From: Halichoerus grypus
Taxonomy: Eukaryota > Chordata > Mammalia > Carnivora > Phocidae
DNA: 64,000 nucleotides
Direction: 5' to 3'
NCBI RefSeq assembly: GCF_964656455.1
Contig: NC_135721.1
Location: 87,772,754 to 87,836,753, forward strand
In this document: positions 43,600-55,385 of the stretch, one piece after another
Layout: each line of letters opens with the position of its first letter
Position numbering within the stretch: position 1 is the first letter of the stretch
Notes under the pieces: generated by a model
Database searches by the model: none
What the model was told of the DNA's origin: nothing
What the model saw: the letters and a program-made list of their open reading frames with translations, nothing else
Program-made: the position numbers and the translations under genes

Positions 43600-44654
43600 A
43601 CGGACTCATGACCCAAGGCAACCACCCCCGACATTTTGCGTTTCCTTTCCTAAGTACGGGTGCATTTTATGTAGTTGAGATCATCCTGCAAGATATAACT
43701 TTGTATGGTCCTTCTTTCACTGAAAGTTCTCTGTGTTTTCCAGTGTTACTCTGTAGTCTCCAGAAATAATACTTTTAATAGCTGTAGATTATTCCAACCA
43801 GTGGCTGCTCAGGGTTTATTCGACCACACCAAGCTTTTCAGACATTGCTATTTCCAACTTTTTGCTAATATAAACAGCACTGTGGTTAGCAGGTGGGCTT
43901 ATTCCCTGAGGGGAGGTCCTGGAAGTAGAATTATGGGGCTCTGAGCATGAAGATGTGAAGGGCTCTTGACACGTCCTGCAGATGGCTTTCCTCATACACA
44001 TCACCATAAATGCCATGGAAAGCGCGTTTCACATCCCTAGGAGTTACCATTGAAGTTTTTTTTTGATAACTTGATTAATGAAAAATGATCTCATCATCGT
44101 CTCTATTTGCACTTTCTTAACTTCTCAGGAGACCAACCATTTTCCTGTTTACCATATGTCATTCCTCTTCCGTGCCTCCACAGGAAGGAATGCTCTCTGC
44201 CAGAGTGGGGCAATGGATCCCAACCCAATCTTCAGCGTGCTGAAGAACTGGTGGAAATGTTCATTGGAGGATGGGGATCTACCTTTTTAACTAATTCTGA
44301 TGCAAGTGATTCTTGGGCCAGAATCAGAGGCATTCTGGATGAGAGTCTTAGTTATTAAAATCTGTTTCTAGAATTTTCCTTACATTGAAGATGTCATTCT
44401 TTTCAGCAAATATCCTCTCTGGGGTGAACAGTCTTTACATTTTGATTGCCTTTTTATGAAGCACAGAAATTTAAGTCACATCTGTCAATATTTTCTTTTG
44501 CAACTTCTTTTTGTTCTTCTACAGAAAATTCTTTACTGAAGAGTAAAGTTTCACAAATGTTTCTTTTTCTATTTTCTCCTACTTAAAAAAAATTGTTAAA
44601 TCTATCTGGAATTTAAGTTGGCTATCCAGGGTAAAGAGAAGATGTAAAATTTTA
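43600..44654 (-). mobile_element. Old L1M (L1MC/L1ME-like) ORF2/3' region
   Basis: Antisense L1: TATTTCCAACTTTTTGCTAA, TATAAACAGCACTGTGG, GGAAGTAGAATTATGGGGCT, then later TTGATTGCCTTTTTATGAAG, CACATCTGTCAATATTTTCT, TCTATCTGGAATTTAAGTTG. Well diverged, with part of the middle (about 44150-44420) not recognisable. Resumes after the SINE at 44873-44925. Confidence 0.65.
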
Positions 44655-44853
44655 TTTTATTTTATTTTATTTTTTTTTTTTAAGATTTTATTTATTTATT
44701 TGAGAGAGAGAGCACATGAGAGGGGGAGGGTCAGAGGGAGAAGCAGACTCCCCGCCGAGCAGGGAGCCCGATGCGGGACTCGATCCCGGGACTCCAGGAC
44801 CATGACCCGAGCTGAAGGCAGTGGCTTAACCAACTGAACCACCCAGGCGCCCC
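44655..44853 (-). mobile_element. SINEC
   Basis: Complete minus-strand SINE inserted into the old L1. Perfect 19-bp target-site duplication GAGAAGATGTAAAATTTTA at 44636-44654 and 44854-44872, the longest in the window. A TTTTA run forms the A-tail side (44651-44673). Confidence 0.97.
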
Positions 44854-45154
44854 GAGAAGATGTAAAATTTTAGATTTTGTTTTTCAAAATGACTAACTAC
44901 CTTCCCCAACATTACAGGGTCATTTCTCCCTCTGTCACCAACTCTTGGGGCCTCTTTTAGCTTACATCAAATTCTTACAGACAGTGGGGCCTCTGATGGG
45001 GGACACACCTATGCCATATCCCTCTTCTTCCCTCCTACCTCTCTCCAGTTTTTCAAAACCTCTTTGTCACAAACTTTAGCTTTGAGAAAACTCCTGGTAC
45101 CTGAAAACTTCCACAATGTGGCATTAGACCAAAGTTAAGAATTCAACAATTTTA

Positions 45155-45333
45155 GGGGCACCTGGGTGGTTCAGATGGTTAAGCATCTGCCTTTGGCCCA
45201 AGTCATGATCCAGGGGTCCTGGGATTGAGCCCCGTGTCGGGCTCCCTGCTCCACGGGGAGTCTGCTTCTCCTTCTGCCTCTCCCCACCTGCTTATGCTCT
45301 CTCGCTCTCAAATAAATAAAATCTTTTTAAAAA
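45155..45333 (+). mobile_element. SINEC
   Basis: Plus-strand copy GGGGCACCTGGGTGGTTCAG to AAATAAATAAAATCTTTTTA. Perfect 15-bp target-site duplication AATTCAACAATTTTA at 45140-45154 and 45334-45348. Confidence 0.96.
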
Positions 45334-45439
45334 AATTCAACAATTTTAATTTCTTCCTACTGATCATTAGGAAATGTATTATAGCTTTTTGTAAATACGA
45401 TAAAGTCACATTTATAATAACTTTATAATAATGTTGTGA

Positions 45440-45620
45440 TTCGAATGTAGTTGAAGCAGAAATTTTAGAGCTGAAGGGACCTCAGGGAACATCTATAGTT
45501 CAGTCCCTGTGAGGAAACAAACTGAAACCAAGAGTCATGAAACCAGGTGCCCAAATTCCTGTAGCTAATGGGCAACAGGGCTGGAGTTCACAGCTGGTCT
45601 CTGCTGGCAACCGTACTCCT
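45440..45620 (-). mobile_element. MIR/L2-class ancient repeat
   Basis: TTTTAGAGCTGAAGGGACCT, CAGTCCCTGTGAGGAAACAA, CCTGTAGCTAATGGGCAAC, CAGGGCTGGAGTTCACAGCT: antisense MIR-like order (gaggaaactgaggc / cacagctagtaagtggcagagctgggattc), with a leading part seen in related core-SINE repeats. Confidence 0.6.
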
Positions 45621-45639
45621 CCCCCTTTGACCGGCCGCC

Positions 45640-47329
45640 ACCATCCTCTCCTTTCCAGGATTTATTGGTGGTCATAATTAAGCAGGGAAGTGACAGTTTA
45701 TTTAAAGACACTATTTAGGGTCTCTTAACTACTTTCATTCCTACACCCAACCACTATCCAAGCCAGAGAGAGGAGAGCTGACTTTCGGCTGAGGGGCCAC
45801 ATTGGCTAAAATAAATGCTTCTAAAAGAATTGTTTGGAAAATGTGCATCTTGCCATGGAACAGGACTGGGGAAGGAAACTGACTACCTTCCTCTCCTCAG
45901 CGAGTCTCTAAACTCAGGTTACACCTGGATTCAAACATACGGGAATCCCAGCTCCTGAGACTGACATGCGGACAATGTCGTCGGATGACACGCCACAGTG
46001 AGCCTCGTGAACTGATGTGTCCCAGCCACACTGGCTGCCCCCACGGCAGGGGACCGGGGGCTCATGGTGAAGCAGCGCAAGGCAGAGAACAGGTGTCAGG
46101 GCAATTCGGGACAAACAATAACAACAAGCTTTTCCCTCAAATAGAATTATTTTTACCAGTCTAAAGTTAAATAGAAAGTCTTGTTGGACATATGGGAAAG
46201 TTTCTTGACAACGTAAATGTCAAATCTAAAATAATTTCCAGCTCTAGATCTATGTATTCTCTGACTAGAGAGAAATGTCCTCTTAGGTATCTCCAGCTCT
46301 GTGTTTTCTGATTATGCAGGTAACCTCTTAAACACCCACACATTTAAACAAAAGATCACTTTTCCACCTGTGACGGCATGTGTATATTCCTGTCATTCAA
46401 TAGGATGCTTTGAGAAAGAGTGTATGCTCTAGACGTAGAGGTGACCATTTCATGGTGGCCTGGCTTAGCTCTATGCCACATTATGTAGGGCATTTGAGGC
46501 TCTGCTAATTCTCTCCATCTCTTCCTTCTTTAGATCCTTTGTGAGTTCCCTTGGAGCCCAGAGTAGCAAAAACTCAAGTTCTGATCCAGATCTTGACCTG
46601 TCCCTGTTCCTATAAGAACTTTTCAGGGCATTACCCTCCCAAATATGATGCAGGCATTTCTTCTAGAACATTAGAAGATCCTCAAAAATTGCACCCTAAA
46701 AAAACAGGGCTTATGAAAAAAAATAGGGATGGGACAGACCATCAAGAACCCACAGGACTTTGTAATCAGGATTCTCGCAAAATCCGTAACAATCCTCCTA
46801 AAAACATGACCCCGGCTGAGGCTGAATCCTCCTGGGCCTAGTCAAGCATCCCAGCCCTCAGTCCTGTGCAACTTTCTTCCCTGGGCTTGTGCTTCCTCCT
46901 TGCCGAGGAAAGTCCTCGAAGACATTCACTTCTAAAAGAGACTAGATCCATCAAACTTAAAAATATGCACCAGGGACCCCCCTTCTTCATCAATCCTTTG
47001 TTTTCTCCTCTCCAGCACAGGAGGGTCTATCTTCACAGCATTTTTATCTGCAGTTGTCACTCCCCAAACACAGCAGGAACCAAAGTGGCCCTTGAAGTCA
47101 CTAAATCAGCCACTTCTTGCACCAAAAGGAGGTACTTCTACACTATTCTTGGCTTTTTTCTGAAGGTCTTCCTATCATGCTGAGGCCTTCTGATTCCTTG
47201 TGAGATCAATGCAGAATGTGAACACGTTAGGCGAAGTCTCACTCTGTTCCAGCCAATGCAACCTGCGCATCCTGCGGACATCACGACTTGCTGAGGAGTC
47301 GCTCATCAGCTCCTTGGATTTTAACATTT
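45640..47329. other. Unique DNA, no gene called
   Basis: Two adjacent plus-strand frames, 46551-46841 (96 aa, Lys/Pro/Asn-rich) and 46866-47183 (105 aa), follow one another, but neither has a domain or exon boundaries I can support. Confidence 0.45.
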
Positions 47330-47440
47330 TTTTCTTCCTATTGATTGATTGGTAAAATATATACAACATAAACTTGACCACTGTAACCACCTTTCAGTGG
47401 ACAGTTCAGTGGTGTTAAATATTTTACCGCAATAAAAAAA
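47330..47440 (-). mobile_element. L1M 3'-terminal fragment
   Basis: GGTAAAATATATACAACATA, AACTTGACCACTGTAACCAC, GTGGACAGTTCAGTGGTGTT: antisense of the last part of an L1MB-type 3' UTR, truncated after about 100 bp. Confidence 0.75.
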
Positions 47441-47794
47441 ATCTGCTAAAACCGATTTAATCAAAAGGTCAAAAAAAACAAGATCAGAAGATAATCATAA
47501 AATACTTTTACCACCATCCTCCTTGTTCTTCTTCTTGTGTTTTCTCGAGTTAGTGCTACGGGTAGCAGATCAGCAGCAGCGGCCGTATCTGCAAGAGCTT
47601 GGGCCAAGTTCCAGGGAAGAGCCTAAGGATCATCATTATGGCTTATACTCCAAAAGCCTGAAGGGTTCTGAGATAACAACATATAGTAAATGTTTCTTCT
47701 TCTGTCCAAGCTTATGTTTTAGGAGGAAATAAGAGAGAAACTAAATGCCTCAACAGGAAGAGAAACAGCAAGTGGAACCTTCTAGGGTCAATGC

Positions 47795-47990
47795 AGGCCC
47801 AAGGTGGATATCCGATGGCCCAGGTCCAAATTGTGGCTGTGTGACCTTGAGCAAGGGACTGAACCTTTCTGGGTCTAAGTTTGCAAGCTATAAAGTGAGG
47901 ATAATGTGAAAAGTAGATGGGTTAATATAGTCACTGCATTTCCAACAGTGTAAGGCACATAAGTCCTCACTAAATGTTAGCTATCATTAT
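47795..47990 (+). mobile_element. MIR
   Basis: GGCCCAGGTCCAAATTGTGG, CTGTGTGACCTTGAGCAAGG, GACTGAACCTTTCTGGGTCT, AAAGTGAGGATAATGTGAAA, GTAAGGCACATAAGTCCTCA, CTAAATGTTAGCTATCATTA: near full-length plus-strand MIR. Confidence 0.9.
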
Positions 47991-49229
47991 TGAAAGGCCA
48001 AGACCCACCTCCCCAAATATTTCAGGTGGAGGGCCTACAAATAAGGCATTTTTATTTTGTGTGGTTGAACTTCAAAATGACTTATTCTTAGAATTCATAA
48101 AAATACCTTAAATAACTTACGGACATGAATAATTGTTCTTTCAGCAACGAAAATACTCTTTTTTAGCTTTTAAAAAAGGCTCATTGTTATTCTTGGTAGT
48201 CAATGGCACAAGGGTTGTTATTAGAATGGAAAAAAAAAAATCTTGACAGCTTTGACTTAACTCCTACACTCAGAGGATGTCATTTAATTTAAAAGTACAA
48301 ACACACACAAAGGCAAGAGAAGAAATGCCTGTTTAAAACCATCCCCTCTTCAAAACTTGCAAATGTCTTTCAAAACGCTACATAATATTTTTAGAGTTTA
48401 TTTATAAACTTAGATACTTTAGACACATTTTGTGTAAAACTTAATGTTTTAAACTCTGAAAACTTTCTTTTTTTTGAATTCTCAAAAAGTAAAGGATTCC
48501 GGTGTCTCCTTTGACTATCAATGATGCTAAACACACAATAAACACACAAACAATAAACTGGGGGGCAGGGGGGCCCCTTCAGAAGAACCCCCGGGGGCTG
48601 CCAGCACCACAGCGGTGGGCAGCAGGGCTGCACAAACACTGCCAAGCCATTTGGCGGCGGCCTCTATTGGCCTCAGGCTAGACACAGTGCCCAGGGCAGG
48701 GAGACCATGACATCGAACTTCCGGCGGGTGTCAAGAAAATGACTGAAGGACATAACCACAGAAATTTCAGAGCAATTGGGAATACTCCATTCCTGGCCAG
48801 AAAACCCTCTGCCATGTCAAGGCTGAGAGCACGGGTGAAATGAGACAGATGAGAATCTTCCACTGGAGGGAGTCCTCGGATGATGAGGACAGCCAGTCGC
48901 TACCGAAAATGGGACTAAAAACCAGGATGGGGCTTTCCTGCCCCATAAAACAGTATGCCCCTCAGACCAGTAGCTCACTAACATGAAGTCCAAGCTGAAG
49001 GAAGGCAGTCAGGAGCTCTCTGCACGCAAACGCTGCGGCGTCTATGCGCCTCATGACCAAGTGCACAGCTGATAATGGACGGTCGCGGGGGGCCCTGCCG
49101 GCGACCACCAGACCACTCTCAATGGCCGCCACCTGAGTGGGAGCTACACAGCGTGAGTAGCTCCCAGGCTAACAGGTGCTGGGTCTGTTGTTTATTCTCG
49201 GCCAGTGCTATGTTGGTACTGAGATCCTA
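47991..49229. other. Mostly unique DNA
   Basis: AT-rich 48030-48540 with an A-run near 48230; G/C-rich 48560-48640. A stem-loop (TGGGAGCTAC / GTAGCTCCCA) lies at 49138-49166. Open frames without domains. Confidence 0.5.
49138..49166. repeat. Perfect 10-bp inverted repeat, 9-nt loop
   Basis: TGGGAGCTAC at 49138-49147 and GTAGCTCCCA at 49157-49166. Just upstream of the candidate LTR, possibly part of it. Confidence 0.85.
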
Positions 49230-49860
49230 CGTATGCGAACAAACAATGGCCAGACAAGAATGTAGAAACAGAACTCTGACCCACACCGTGCAGCATCCGG
49301 CCAGGAAACCAAATGCTATCTACAGTCACCAGCCCAGAAAGCCACCCTGCTATCTCCACGTCATGCCTACAGGAGGTCAGGCCACCTCCACTAGCAATAA
49401 TCCAAAATGCCAACCAATAACCTCCGTTAACAATCAGCCCCAAATGGCCAGGACTTGAGTAAAAATGGATGACTTCCCTAATTCCCAACACCCCCCACGG
49501 CCAACTAAGGAACTACTAGAGAAAGCCCAACACACACCCTTAACCGATCACAGATGCCCCCCTTCTTGAGCCCACCTCCAGCCTCCCCACGCCGACAGCC
49601 TCCAATCAGGGCACACCAGGAGCCTCCCCTGCCTCCGCTGGAGAGCTTCCCCCCTCTTCTGCCTGCCTCTGAGTCTCTGCCAAAATGCAAGAGACGGTGG
49701 CCGACACCCTTGTAGAGTCAGCTCTGCATAAATAGCCTTTGCCGGTTCTCGTCTGGCTGGCCTTCGTGTATTTCCACAGTCCTGTGTTGCTCATGCCCTC
49801 CTCATCCTTGCCTGTCTATCTCCTTCCTGAACCCGAGCAGTCGGAGGAAAACTAATTTCA
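49230..49860 (+). mobile_element. Candidate solo LTR (endogenous retrovirus, class uncertain)
   Basis: Promoter-like order of a retroviral LTR: CCAAT motifs (ACCAATAACC near 49411, TCCAATCAGG near 49600), TATA-like CATAAATAG at 49727-49735, then a T/G/C-rich leader (CCTTTGCCGGTTCTCGTCTG, CCACAGTCCTGTGTTGCTCA). No coding region or second LTR is seen. TG...CA ends and a target duplication were not found, so edges and the call itself are tentative. An unrelated promoter or repeat is possible. Confidence 0.45.
49727..49735 (+). promoter_or_regulatory. TATA-like box of the candidate LTR
   Basis: CATAAATAG, about 125 bp downstream of a CCAAT motif. Would drive rightward transcription if this is an LTR. 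Confidence 0.4.
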
Positions 49861-52190
49861 ATGAAAGGGTCAACCACTGCTCTGGGAAAAGGTAGACCTA
49901 TGCAAGACCAATATGGACAATTACAAAACATTCTTACTTTTAATTCGTATACAAGACTTGCCTGGACAGCCTCAATAATGACTACTCACTGATCTAGAAC
50001 TGAAACAACCCAAAGTTCCCCTATACTTGTCAATCTAACAGCTCAATGCAAAGGCAATGTATTATGAAGGATTTGTTTCAAAATGCACCCTTGGACCTAT
50101 GTGTGCCAGCCGTCTACCCTACATCTTCGACACCTGCTAGAGTCAATGGGGAATTATGTGGAAATCAGTTCATAATCACGGGCTCCTCCAAGTTGCTGGG
50201 AGAAAAGAAATGTGAACTTTTCAGTAGACTTTATGTATCCTTATTTCTAATTCTCTGAAAATTGGTGCTCTGAGTATGAAATACAGGGTTAAGGAGAATC
50301 ATCAAAATCCTGGCCGATCTGAGCCCCCGAGCCTCTAAACATTCTGGGCCAAAGGCCCCGGGGCTCCTCCAAGCACCAACTCCCATCCCCCTCCTCTGGC
50401 ATCTGGCCCTCAGCGGCATCCCGGTACACAGGGGGGGCTGGAATTCCTTAGTTCTGGTATGGAATGTCACACAGCATCTTCCTACCTTTCAACCCATCTG
50501 AAAGATTCACTGATAGGTAAGGTAAGGAAGTCCTGAGCAGGCTTCCTGATGCGTAAGTCCTTCTCAAGCCTCATCCACTTTCCTTTACAAAGGGATTCTT
50601 CAGCCAGGCTCACAAATATCATCTACTTCCTTAAAGGAAATGGAAACTTTTTTTTTAATCACAAAGAAGTGAAAGTTCATACTGGAGTTTGGAAAGCATT
50701 TGAATTTAAATTATTTTTCTTCTTTTGCTTGACTGAAGTGTTAAAAAAAATAACAGAAAACACGAGTCGGGGTCATTTCAACAATTCACATATAGCCTTC
50801 AGCCCATAGAAAATTCAGCATATAGAATAAAATATTCCCAACATGCTGAAAACATTGTTAACTTTTACCTGAGATATGGGAGTACCTTCCCATAATGAAG
50901 GTACTGACTGCCTATGTATCTAGATGTGTATTCCCTACCCAATCCCCCAGCCCTCAGAACCAAATCACTGTTTGGCTGTAACCCGATTTTAACGTGTGTG
51001 TGTGTGTGTGTGTGTGTGTGCGCACGCGCGTGCAATAGCAGGGAGTCTCTACAGCCAATGATTAAAGCTCAAGCAAAACAGAGACTTTGGACTTTGATCA
51101 GAAAATGGATTAAATTCCCCGATGAGGCTGATCAGAAGCAGAAACGCCAGGAGACGCCAGCATTCTCCACTTCTTTCAGGAACAGCTTGGGACAGAGTCC
51201 TTTCATTAGGACTGCACTCTGGTAAAAGAATCCAGCTACAATTTGTAAAAAAAAAAAAAGGCTGTTTATTCATGTACCGGGGGCTGTCTTTGCTAAAAGA
51301 AGGGACACTGGATGAGGCCGCCTGGAGCTTCCTGGTCCTGCCGATGTCCCCTGTGGGCCGTGCTGACCTCGCTCCCTTGGTCCTTAAGCATGTCCCACAG
51401 ACGGGACATGGGTTTCTCTGGGCTCAGCGATGTGCCCAGTTATATGGGCTGTTTGTCAAACCATGCAGGGTCTGAGATGCTGCCCGCTCACACGGGTATG
51501 TACTTCATGTATGTTATGTGGATGTTGCAGAAACACGAGGCGGCTCTGTACGGACACTCACGTCCAGACCAAGCCACCGATGCTGCAGCATTGGCCCCCA
51601 CACCTAGACACCAGGCAAGGTGATGAGAGCCTATCGAGATGCTCTACGTGGGAGCTGGCTACACCCCACAGACGAGGGGTGGAAAACAAATGATTTTCTC
51701 TGCTTGTGCACAGGAGAGAAGTAACTGCCTCTCTCTGTGTGTCCAGGAAGGAGGAAGAGATACCTTTGCTCCTTGGAGATGAGATGGAAAGGACCCTGGG
51801 TTCCTACCTTGACCTTTTTGAAGGTAAAATTGCTCCAGGGGTCGGAGAGTCCCATGTGTCTGGGCTTTTATGACCTAGAGAGGTCTCCAAGGTCTGGGCT
51901 TTGTCCCTTTGGACGGTAAATACCCAGGGAGATAGCACTCTAGTTTCCCTGGCACCTGGGGCTTAATTATGTGTGTGTGTTTTTGCAGGATCGGTCTAGC
52001 TATGGAATGTTCCAACCCTTAGTCAGTGGGCATAGTGGCCAGCCACTGGTCCTGGCCATTCTCCTATGCAGCCCTAGAGCAAGATCCCAGCCACCCAAGG
52101 ATATGTTTGCTTCTTTCTCTTTTAACACTTTCTCCACAATTTTCTTAGGTATAATTGGCATGAACATACATGCTCACCGGAGAACACTTA
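49861..52190. other. Unique DNA with TG microsatellite
   Basis: No gene. Short frames up to 117 aa at 50914-51693 overlap in different frames. TTTTTGCAGG at 51980-51989 looks like a splice acceptor but has no open frame with recognisable coding after it. An A-run lies at 51248-51259. Confidence 0.5.
50993..51032. repeat. (TG)n with GC-alternating end
   Basis: CGTGTGTG... repeated TG for about 27 bp, then CGCACGCGCGTGC. Alternating purine-pyrimidine throughout, likely length-variable and a Z-DNA candidate. Similar in design to the tract at 14792. Confidence 0.92.
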
Positions 52191-52194
52191 ACAG

Positions 52195-52415
52195 TGATAA
52201 CTAATAGGCACTGCTTGCTTACTATCAGGCACAATCTTAGGGGCTTTGCATGGACTATGTCGGTGAATGCTCAGATCAATAGCGTGAAGCAGGCACTACG
52301 AGACCCCTATCTGACGGGGGAGGAGGTGGAGGTACCCGGTTTCAGCAACTTTCCCGAGCGGCACAGCGGGGAAGGAATACAGCAGGAGCCTCCCTCCAAG
52401 CCCCTGATTTGTAAG
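52195..52415 (-). mobile_element. MIR
   Basis: Antisense MIR: TTGCTTACTATCAGGCACAA, TCTTAGGGGCTTTGCATGGA, TAGCGTGAAGCAGGCACTAC, TCTGACGGGGGAGGAGGTGG, AGCGGCACAGCGGGGAAGGA. Confidence 0.75.
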
Positions 52416-52529
52416 CATTGTGTTCTTATGTTTGACAGACACATCAGTCCTTTCATTTACCCATTTTTTAATTAAAATGGAATGAGACTGTCATTTGTCA
52501 CTTGCCCCTTTACACCTCTTAGGCACTAA

Positions 52530-52725
52530 TAATTTTCAGAATATGTTCACCCTCAATTATCTCATTTGATCATCACACAAATGCCTTTTGGAAGATGGGC
52601 CTTGTATGCTTAAATTCTCAGAGGACGCAGAGAAATGAAGTACTTCTCATGGCTAAAAGGGGCTCGACCAGGGGTCTCCTGGTCCTAGTGCCACTGGTCT
52701 CTCCATCTCAACCCAGTGACTATGC
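52530..52725 (-). mobile_element. MIR fragment
   Basis: TTATCTCATTTGATCATCAC, AAATGCCTTTTGGAAGATGG, TTCTCAGAGGACGCAGAGAA, GGCTAAAAGGGGCTCGACCA: second antisense MIR next to the previous one. Confidence 0.65.
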
Positions 52726-52984
52726 AAATTCATCTTCAAGGGAGAGAAGTGAAATCAGTGCATACGATCATGAAAAGCAAAATTTAAATGTTTATTGTTA
52801 TACCTTATGGGGATCTTAAAAATAAGCTAAGCCAATGGTGGTGATCCGGGGACTCGAAATACGCAGTATTTGTCTTTTAATTCACAACTACAATCCTGCT
52901 CCTGTTTGTAAAATGATCGGCACCTACATCAAAAGACAGATAAGGGGAGGCACAGGGAAGGGTGCATGATGACCTCGTGCCGGG

Positions 52985-53105
52985 AGGCTGAAGTCCTGTT
53001 TCTGGGCCCAGCTCTGCCACCACCAAGCCCCAACCTCAGTTTCCTCTTCTGTAAAATGACGGCCCGGGTGGCCTGACCCCCGAGTCTCTTCCAGCTGCAC
53101 AGCCT
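52985..53105 (+). mobile_element. MIR fragment
   Basis: GAAGTCCTGTTTCTGGGCCC, AGCTCTGCCACCACCAAGCC, CTCAGTTTCCTCTTCTGTAA, AATGACGGCCCGGGTGGCCT: plus-strand MIR with the middle partly deleted. Confidence 0.8.
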
Positions 53106-55224
53106 TGACTTACCCCTAGAGGACACATCCTGGGGAGACTCGGCTATAAAAGTCAAAGCCAAGGATAACAGTGTCTGTCTTCAATCGGATTGGAGGCTAA
53201 CCCCAAATATTTCTCAGAAGTTTCTTGATAGTTAAACGAAAGCGGAAACTGCAAAAGCAAAATGTAAATTGTTTATCTGAAGAATGGCAATCTGTACTTA
53301 GGTATAGTAAAGAGAATATAGGACATTGGGGTAAATATGGCATTTTATAGCCAAACTTTTAGACAGAACATGAAATAGATCCGCTATGGGCCCAAGTTAT
53401 CGGAATCAATGATCTACTCTGCCTGAATTCAAGTGAATTCAGGTTTCTACTTCTGTTGGAAAAAAATCTTGGGATATGAGGTTTGCCCTAGAACACTAAG
53501 AAGTTCTGGAAGGATGGGGACTAGCTGAATGACGCCAGTGTCTGTGAGCATCATAATTTACTAGAATTAGCAATACAAGTGCTGCCATAGTGCTCAAAGG
53601 ACTGTTGTTTTTAATTCCGGATCCTGAAAAACCTGCCCGAGAACTAAGAGGAACACCACATTTCACAATTTACAGACCTCACCTCATATTCTTTCCAAAG
53701 TTCTTCCCTATTTCCAACCACATTTTTTCCCAGCTGAGAAAGTTGGGGAGCACCAGTCCTCCCAAGCCCTGCATACCTCTTTCCCAGGCACTACTCTTGC
53801 GGCCTGGGGACGCGCCTTCATGCTAGGAGCAAAACACAACACCGAAGAACCAGGGGAACGCTGAAACCGAGATGCTCATTCTGCGTGTGTGGAGTGGAGG
53901 AAGAAAGGCATTCACCCGGGCTCGCCTACCTGCGTAATCAGAAATCAAGTGGCCCTTGAATCATAGTTAACTCCTGCCCATATTAATTCACGGTCGGCCA
54001 TGAAAACAAGTGATCCCAAGCCCACCAGCCCCAATCATCACTGCCCAAGGCACAAATGTAAGCCGTAGCTGGAAAACCGTCCGAAATCAGTTCGTTTCCT
54101 TTTAGAACTCTGTGAAACAATATACAATCCAGAATAATTAAGATAGGTATTATTCAAGGATTCCGGAGGGGGGAAAAAAAAGATTTATTGGGTCAGTGTA
54201 ACACACTCATTCTGAGAAAGTGCTGGATGGCTAATCCTCCTGCCTCTTTAGTGTGGGTGTGGTATAACCCTGAGCCAAGTGCTAGAACAAATTGGATTTT
54301 GTGTGTGTGCCCCTGTGTATGCCAATCACGGGATAGACCAAATTACCTTACTGATGTTCATTTGGGGTTCTGCTTCCGTTTCCATCAGTGGTGGGAGCAG
54401 GGAGACAAAGACACGAGTGATCTAACAGGGCTCCTCAAGGCTTTACCCCCAAGATGAGCCCAGCGCCTCGGTCCACAGTGGCCCAAGGCTGGTGAGGGAA
54501 GGGGGGCCACTTGGCAGAATAGCTCCCCAGGAGTCAAACCCCGTTATTCAAAACTCTCCAATACCTTGCCTGCATGTATTTTTCTTAATGGATACTGAGT
54601 GCTGAGGTTCACACTTGCGTGTGGAAGGGAAGAAGGTGGGAGAACACACTTCAGGTGAACCCCGGCTGACTTCTGAGAGGCTTCTCCATAAACCAGTCAG
54701 CTGCTGGTTTTCTAGGCCCCGGGGGCTGATGACATTCAGGTGAAATGGTGTCTCACAAATGGGATGCTATGGTGGCCCCTACCTTTTCTGTTGCTCTCAG
54801 CTGAAGAAAGATATACCTGCCTCCAGAGCAAATGAGGAGAGACGTAAGGAGTGTCCTGATTTAACAGTCCTTGTTACAGCTAAAGAAATAATTTTGAAAA
54901 GCGGGTTAGCTACTAAAAGACGGCAAGGAACAGCATAATGATTTTGCCCTAAAAATGATTTTCCTGCCAGTTTTCTTCTCTTACGGCCTTTGACACGCAG
55001 CCTCCACTTCCCGAAGGCTAGACTGAACACGGACACCAAATCGGGTGGCTCTCTACCCCAGCACGAAGCCGGCCACCACACAGTAACCTCCTGCTCGAGA
55101 CAGCAGTGTAAGCTACGGAAGTCGTGTTCAAGATGCTCACTTTGTTTGTACACATCCTATCCTCTTAGAAGTGGCGTTTCAGAAAAAGTAAACAAAAATG
55201 GGCTGTTCTATTTTTGGTCCTTCT
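53106..55224. other. Unique DNA, no gene seen
   Basis: About 2.1 kb with no recognised repeat. Open frames at 53590-53826, 54188-54457, 54797-55153 (minus) and 54990-55385 have no domain. An A-run lies at 54174-54182. Confidence 0.5.
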
Positions 55225-55385
55225 TTAAAGGGCTGCATTCAAGTTCTTGCTCTGAATGTCCCCGCGCATGTCACTTAACGTCTCTGAGCCTTGGTGTCTT
55301 GTATGTAAAGTGGGAATCGAGTAGTGCTCCCTCCAGAGAGTGCTGGCGAATCAAAGGAGCTCACGTGCGTGACCATGGCAGGTGA
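55225..55385 (+). mobile_element. MIR
   Basis: TTCAAGTTCTTGCTCTGAAT, CGCATGTCACTTAACGTCTC, TGAGCCTTGGTGTCTTGTAT, GTAAAGTGGGAATCGAGTAG: plus-strand MIR order. Confidence 0.8.

Noticed and set aside
51960..51995. Splice-acceptor-like TGTGTGTTTTTGCAGG
   Set aside because: No supported exon or donor nearby; such pyrimidine-AG strings are common by chance.
53228..53260. ISRE-like CGAAAGCGGAAACTG
   Set aside because: Spacing between GAAA half-sites does not fit the standard IRF/ISRE form.
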